A stretch of 7,572 nucleotides of DNA from Methanobacteriota archaeon (GTDB taxonomy: Archaea; Halobacteriota; Methanomicrobia; Methanomicrobiales; Methanospirillaceae): the NCBI GenBank assembly GCA_009779205.1, contig WRER01000027.1, positions 1-7,572 of the forward strand. Direction: 5' to 3'. Shown one piece after another: positions 6,192 through 7,572 of this stretch. A program made the position numbers and the translations under genes. Below the pieces are notes generated by a model, which ran no database searches, had not been told where the DNA came from, and saw only the letters and a program-made list of their open reading frames with translations. Each line of letters starts with the position of its first letter. The stretch's first letter is position 1.

Positions 6192-6221
6192 GATGTGCAT
6201 ACCATAACTATAATCTGACAT
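6192..6221 (-). pseudogene. hicB antitoxin relic, N-terminal fragment only
   Basis: The minus-strand ATG at 6221 gives MSDYSYGMHI, which resembles the opening of HicB-type antitoxins (a short strand reading like MSDYSYxMxI before an acidic W-S-D-E-D stretch). After residue 10 the resemblance ends, and the frame runs through unrelated A/T-rich sequence. It follows the hicA relic by 25 bases on the same strand, the usual hicA-hicB order. HicB normally carries a degenerate RNase-H-like fold that neutralises HicA and often a DNA-binding domain; none of that remains. The fragment is very short, so the call rests chiefly on its position behind hicA. Confidence 0.35.
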
Positions 6222-6246
6222 GGCAAATAATAGAAATTATGCTTAT

Positions 6247-6415
6247 TTAACACAATTTACAAGATATTCTTCTATTTTCATTGCGATCATAGTCATGATA
6301 TTCGGGAATCCGGGAACCTATATCCGTTAGCGGTCAAAACCTTGTCGGCTTCCGACATTCGAATTCCATTGGGTTATCGCTTCATTTTCTCAATTATTTT
6401 ATCCACGCCGGCCAA
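6247..6415 (-). pseudogene. hicA toxin relic (decayed mRNA interferase)
   Basis: HicA toxins are small double-stranded-RNA-binding-like mRNA interferases. On the minus strand the frame from 6415 reads LAGVDKIIEKMKR, then a stop TAA (6374-6376) where a glutamine codon would fit, then PNGIRMSEADKVLTANGYRF. Near 6296 the match moves to another frame, which reads HDYDRNENRRISCKL and stops at TAA 6247. Joined, this resembles the HicA pattern of a basic helix, then N-P-x-x-I/V-x-F/M, then x-K-V-L-x-x-x-G-Y/F, then a histidine-containing S-H-H stretch with R-N-E-N-G. The first histidine of that stretch appears lost at the frameshift. One in-frame stop and at least one frameshift mean no functional protein. 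The start cannot be fixed. The hicB-like fragment downstream supports the call; a chance assembly of frames is the alternative. Confidence 0.5.
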
Positions 6416-6438
6416 GTGTTATCACTTTCTTAGGCGTT

Positions 6439-6454
6439 TTAGTATCATATATAG
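6439..6454. repeat. 16-bp direct repeat, copy 2
   Basis: TTAGTATCATATATAG differs from copy 1 (6161-6176) at one base. The two copies, about 280 bases apart, bracket the hicA-hicB relic. Read on the minus strand, this copy contains CTATATATGATA and could be the old hicA promoter box. Confidence 0.45.
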
Positions 6455-6660
6455 TACTACCCCAAACGCGAATTGTTACAAATTCTCAAGCATTAAAACG
6501 TGGTTTTGGTGTTCACTGTAGTGTGATCTTAATGGTATTGGTCTGAATTCATTTTTTCGTGATTTTTTGGGAGATACTACACGACCTGAATCGGAGTGAA
6601 TAATCCTCATTGTTCAGGAATAAAAGGTCTAATGTATGATTAAGACGAAACAGAGATTCA
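6455..6660. other. A/T-rich intergenic stretch without a supported gene
   Basis: Short open frames occur on both strands (for example a 44-codon minus-strand frame around 6600-6470), but none shows recognisable family features or an initiation signal. A TATA-like AATAAAAG near 6620-6627 could have served the antitoxin gene at 6661. I see nothing else that can be supported. Confidence 0.5.
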
Positions 6661-6892
6661 ATGTCTGTTGCGGAAAACATACCTGTCTGAAGAGACCTAT
6701 AGTCAGATCTCGGATCTCAGGCACCCTGGCGAATCGTTCGATGAGATTCTCGTCAGATTGGTGGAGAGCGTAAAAAAACAATGGCTCATGGACGATAGTG
6801 AAGATGTCATGACCCGCAATGAGTTCGTGGAGTTGATCCTGGAGATTCTACGGCGGATAAACGTGCACTGGATTTTTGAGCCCTTTCACTGA
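6661..6892 (+). pseudogene. VapB-like antitoxin, probably frameshifted
   Basis: The core KTYLSEETYSQI followed by LRHPGESFDEILVRLVE is typical of the small archaeal VapB-type antitoxin family (the former DUF217 group). These have a ribbon-helix-helix-like N-terminus that binds operator DNA and a tail that neutralises the toxin. Two oddities suggest decay. First, ATG 6661 opens a frame reading MSVAENI that stops at 6690. The family core lies in a frame where only a TTG at 6668 is available, as if two bases were lost near 6681 (expected MSVAENIYLSEETY). Second, the acidic tail NEFVEL should end there, but the frame runs on for about 18 unrelated residues to TGA 6892, overlapping the toxin sequence. 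A two-base loss near 6833 would explain both this and the toxin frameshift. A TTG-started, still active antitoxin of 74 residues cannot be excluded. Confidence 0.6.
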
Positions 6893-7145
6893 AAGATCAA
6901 CGAATTATCAGGAAGAAACTGAAAATATTCTGAGATAATCCCTATCCCAGTCAGGATGGAGATAGAAAAACTCCATACAAATAGCATGAACCGTACTGGT
7001 TACACATTGCACGTTCATTCACATAATCTACAACATAGATCCTGGCGGTAGCTTCGTTTATATCACCCACATCGTGCCCATCGAAAAGCCTATCGAAGGT
7101 ACAGGTACGTTTGAACTGCCCAAATTCAACCGAAATGCCGATTAA
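6819..7145 (+). pseudogene. RelE/ParE-family toxin relic
   Basis: RelE/ParE toxins are small ribosome-dependent mRNA interferases or gyrase poisons. Joining frames from a possible ATG at 6819 gives MSSWS, a frameshift near 6833, and then DPGDSTADKRALDF. A TGA (6877-6879) precedes SLKDQRIIRKKLKIF, and a second TGA (6931-6933) precedes DNPYPSQDGDRK. A TAG (6982-6984) is followed by HEPYWLHIARSFT, a frameshift near 7024, and then IIYNIDPGGSFVYITHI and a tail ending at TAA 7143-7145. This order matches the family: D-P-x-A near the start, an amphipathic helix with Q-R-I-I-x-K-L, then D-N-P-Y-P, a Y-R-L-H-I/V-x-R-S-F-like strand, and the final I-Y-x-I-D and I-x-P-I-x-K strands. Three stops and two frameshifts make it nonfunctional. 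It overlaps the antitoxin end, the usual antitoxin-toxin arrangement. A minus-strand open frame across it is antisense. Confidence 0.7.
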
Positions 7146-7189
7146 CACTTTCTCCTCTTTTTTCCCGCTTTGATGCACACATACAAATA

Positions 7190-7206
7190 ATACCCATTGA
7201 TGGTAT
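7190..7206 (-). terminator. Short hairpin after feoB, possible terminator
   Basis: ATACC (7190-7194) pairs with GGTAT (7202-7206) around seven bases. On the minus strand it comes 20 bases after the feoB stop and is followed by a moderately T-rich stretch. Only five base pairs, so this is tentative. Confidence 0.25.
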
Positions 7207-7225
7207 CTATCTTGCTTCCTGCATA

Positions 7226-7572
7226 TTACAACAGAAGATGTACAAGAAATCCTACTCCAATACCCAATGTCACCGTATATGCACTTACCAGTACTGCATG
7301 TCGTGTTCCAAGCTCCCGTGCCAGAACTGCAATGGTTGATACACATGGGATAAACAAGATCGAGATCATTGCAAATGTATACAGCTGAATGCTTGTCATC
7401 ATTGCTCCGAGATCCGGAGTACCTGCCAGCACAACCAGTGTCTCAAGCGCCATCTCTTTTCGGAGAATTCCAAACAAAAGTGCAGTAAAAGCAAAATCAG
7501 GAAGCCCAAGCACAGCCGTCGTAAATGGCTCCATAATTCCTTGAAACCAATTCAACACACCAAAATAACGAA
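7226..7572 (-). CDS. feoB: FeoB ferrous iron transport protein B, C-terminal part
   Basis: FeoB is the cytoplasmic-membrane protein that imports Fe2+; it has an N-terminal GTPase and a polytopic membrane domain. Only the last 115 or so residues lie here, reading in from the right edge, with the stop TAA at 7226-7228. The frame is open to the last base, so the GTG at 7558 is internal and not a start. Landmarks are the family signature FGILRKEMALETLVVLAG, a membrane segment with ILFIPCVSTIAVLARELG (the conserved P-C-V/A-T motif), and a final hydrophobic helix TLGIGVGFLVHLLL at the C-terminus. These correspond to the last Gate/FeoB membrane helices. No FeoA or other partner is visible. No damage was seen. 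Confidence 0.93.
   Translation of the reverse strand, partial: RYFGVLNWFQGIMEPFTTAVLGLPDFAFTALLFGILRKEMALETLVVLAGTPDLGAMMTSIQLYTFAMISILFIPCVSTIAVLARELGTRHAVLVSAYTVTLGIGVGFLVHLLL

Noticed and set aside
6451..6599. Short plus-strand frames between the direct repeat and the antitoxin relic
   Set aside because: Interrupted by stops, A/T-driven composition, and no recognisable family even when frames are joined.
6951..7346. 131-codon open frame on the minus strand (including a possible GTG start at 7146-7148)
   Set aside because: It runs into feoB in another frame, and its 6951-7145 part is antisense to the RelE-like toxin relic, whose family landmarks read on the plus strand.

Overview
The window most likely comes from a methanogenic archaeon, probably in or near the Methanomicrobiales. 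The left half carries genes for coenzyme F430, the nickel tetrapyrrole of methyl-coenzyme M reductase, which is made by methanogens and related methane-oxidising archaea. Supporting signs are starts without a Shine-Dalgarno site, archaeal TATA-like boxes at the expected distance, and archaeal-style toxin-antitoxin (TA) relics. The species cannot be fixed from this sequence alone.

Layout from left to right. (1) Positions 1-630 hold the 3' part of a Sel1-like repeat protein whose start lies outside the window. (2) Positions 815-3608 hold a compact F430 cluster on the plus strand: cfbA (nickel chelatase), cfbE (Mur-ligase-like F430 synthase) and cfbD (nitrogenase-like reductive cyclase subunit). 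cfbB (the glutamine-dependent a,c-diamide synthase) follows at once but breaks off after about 33 codons. cfbC is not in the window. (3) Exactly at the cfbB break lies a 114-bp element with 16-bp imperfect terminal inverted repeats and no transposase, at 3718-3831. It looks like a MITE or a solo insertion-sequence relic. (4) Beyond it are rmuC on the minus strand and, diverging from it, an unrecognised 185-residue gene with a textbook leaderless archaeal promoter and a perfect 14-bp palindrome just upstream of the TATA box. (5) Positions 6190-7145 are a graveyard of TA modules. One is a decayed hicA-hicB pair on the minus strand. The other is a decayed VapB-like antitoxin plus RelE/ParE-like toxin on the plus strand, recognisable only by joining frames across stops and frameshifts. 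(6) The right edge holds the C-terminal end of feoB (ferrous iron transport) on the minus strand.

CfbA inserts Ni into sirohydrochlorin, CfbB amidates it, CfbC/CfbD reduce and cyclise it, and CfbE closes the last ring. Three of the five genes are intact here and a fourth is truncated. F430 is expected to be essential in a methanogen, so either an intact cfbB lies elsewhere, this is a partial duplication or rearrangement breakpoint, or the assembly is misjoined at the inverted-repeat element. The rmuC plus unknown-gene segment is bounded on both sides by truncated genes (cfbB and hicB), which suggests an inserted or rearranged block. This is inference from sequence only.
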